Shown: in pieces, positions 6,533 to 7,150 of the stretch
Layout of the letters: every line of letters begins with the position of its first letter
How positions within the stretch are numbered: position 1 is the first letter of the stretch
The notes under the pieces: model-generated
The model's database searches: none
Told to the model about the DNA's origin: nothing
Seen by the model: only the letters and a program-made list of their open reading frames with translations
Assembly: GCA_020438185.1 (NCBI GenBank)
Contig: JAGQVC010000083.1
Location: 1 to 7,150, forward strand
Reading direction: 5' to 3'
DNA from: Bacteroidota bacterium
Lineage (GTDB): Bacteria; Bacteroidota; Bacteroidia; M30B66
Length of the DNA stretch: 7,150 nucleotides
Translations under genes and position numbers: made by a program

Positions 6533-6561
6533 TTGCCCGGGTTTTATTTCATGTATTTTTG
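6533..6561 (+). promoter_or_regulatory. gldF promoter (-33 TTG, -7 TATTTTTG)
   Basis: TATTTTTG at 6554-6561 fully matches the Bacteroidota -7 consensus TAnnTTTG. A TTG at 6533-6535 stands 18 nt upstream (another at 6530-6532 is 21 nt upstream), within the known 17-23 nt range. The -7 element ends 21 nt before the gldF ATG. This is the best promoter match in the window. Confidence 0.6.
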
Positions 6562-6582
6562 GCCCTTCGAAATTTTAGGTAA

Positions 6583-7150
6583 ATGATTTCCCTGTTGCGA
6601 AAAGAAATTGGCGGATTCCTCAGTTCCCTTATCGGATACATTGTAATTACAGTGTTTTTGCTGGCAATGGGATTGTTTCTTTGGGTGTTTCCCGGCAATT
6701 TTAATATTCTTGATGCAGGCTTTGCATCGCTCGAAACGCTGTTCGTTTTTGCTCCCTGGATTTTCATGTTTCTGATTCCGGCTATTACCATGCGTTCGTT
6801 TGCCGAGGAAAAACGCACCGGAACTATTGAACTTTTACTCACACGACCCCTCAGCGAATGGCAGATTATTCTTGCAAAATACCTGGCCGGCTTGCTGCTC
6901 GTAATTATTGCGGTTGCTCCAACGGTGGTGTATTACTTTTCGCTGCAATCACTGGGAAATCCTCCCGGAAATGTGGACTCGGGTGGCACCTGGGGCTCAT
7001 ACGCCGGATTGATTTTTCTCGGAGGTGCCTTCGTTTCAATCGGCTTGTTTGCTTCCTCAATCAGCGAAAATCAAATCGTTTCATTTATTCTGGCATTTTT
7101 TCTCTGTTTTATCTGCTACGCAGGATTTGATTCCATTGGAAGAATGGAAG
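6583..7150 (+). CDS. gldF: GldF, ABC transporter permease of the gliding/T9SS-associated system (3' end outside window)
   Basis: This is an integral inner-membrane permease of the GldAFG ABC transporter, first described as needed for gliding in Flavobacterium. The first 189 codons are present and the frame stays open to the window end; GldF is usually about 240 residues. The signature stretches are clear: LFLWVFPGNFNILDAGFASL (31-50), PWIFMFLIPAITMRSFAEEK (58-77), TGTIELLLTRPLSEWQIILA (79-98) and GNPPGNVDSGGTWGSYAGLI (125-144). Predicted membrane helices lie at about 15-36, 54-70, 98-118, 140-160 and 164-182. The ATG at 6583 begins MISLLRKEIGGFLSS, like other GldF N-termini. gldG would be expected next, beyond the edge. 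Many non-gliding Bacteroidota also carry gldF, so it does not prove motility. Confidence 0.93.
   Translation, partial: MISLLRKEIGGFLSSLIGYIVITVFLLAMGLFLWVFPGNFNILDAGFASLETLFVFAPWIFMFLIPAITMRSFAEEKRTGTIELLLTRPLSEWQIILAKYLAGLLLVIIAVAPTVVYYFSLQSLGNPPGNVDSGGTWGSYAGLIFLGGAFVSIGLFASSISENQIVSFILAFFLCFICYAGFDSIGRME

Noticed and set aside
6858..7130. 90-codon + strand reading frame
   Set aside because: It lies in another frame inside gldF, whose protein matches the family throughout; this frame has no recognisable features.

Overview
The window looks like chromosomal DNA from a member of the Bacteroidota, probably a gliding-type or Flavobacteriales-like lineage. Three things support this: a secreted protein ending in a type IX secretion (T9SS) sorting domain, an outer-membrane protein of the Bacteroidota-specific DUF3078 family, and a gene closely resembling gldF of the Gld ABC transporter. 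Promoter-like sequences fit the Bacteroidota pattern (TTG, then TAnnTTTG), and start codons lack clear Shine-Dalgarno sequences. I cannot name a species.

Layout. Positions 1-2669 (+) hold the 3' part of a large repeat-rich T9SS cargo protein, cut by the left edge and followed by a strong terminator (2698-2725). Next comes a two-gene unit, mscL (2858-3241, +) and a DUF3078 outer-membrane protein (3247-4203, +), 5 nt apart. It ends at a hairpin terminator (4225-4248) whose T-run overlaps the stop codon of a convergent gene. On the minus strand, read right to left, are an exported single-domain rhodanese (6406-5969), an OxyR-type LysR regulator (5875-4943) and a SCO1/SenC-family protein (4918-4247). 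The last two are 24 nt apart and probably co-transcribed. At the right edge gldF (6583 onward, +) runs out of the window and is divergent from the rhodanese gene.

How the genes fit together. The minus-strand cluster has a redox theme: a thiol peroxide sensor, a thioredoxin-fold copper/thiol protein of the cytochrome oxidase assembly family, and a periplasmic sulfurtransferase. A 15-bp palindrome just upstream of oxyR (5881-5895) matches one half of the enterobacterial OxyR operator at 9 of 10 defined positions, which suggests autoregulation. The mscL-DUF3078 pair suggests an envelope or osmotic-stress unit, but the DUF3078 role is unknown. The flanking T9SS cargo gene and gldF are not functionally linked to these genes by anything visible here.

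No intergenic gap exceeds 188 bp. I see no RNA gene, insertion sequence, CRISPR array or phage gene, and no clearly new multi-gene system. The most useful leads are the OxyR-box-like site, the oxyR-sco pairing, and the mscL-DUF3078 operon.
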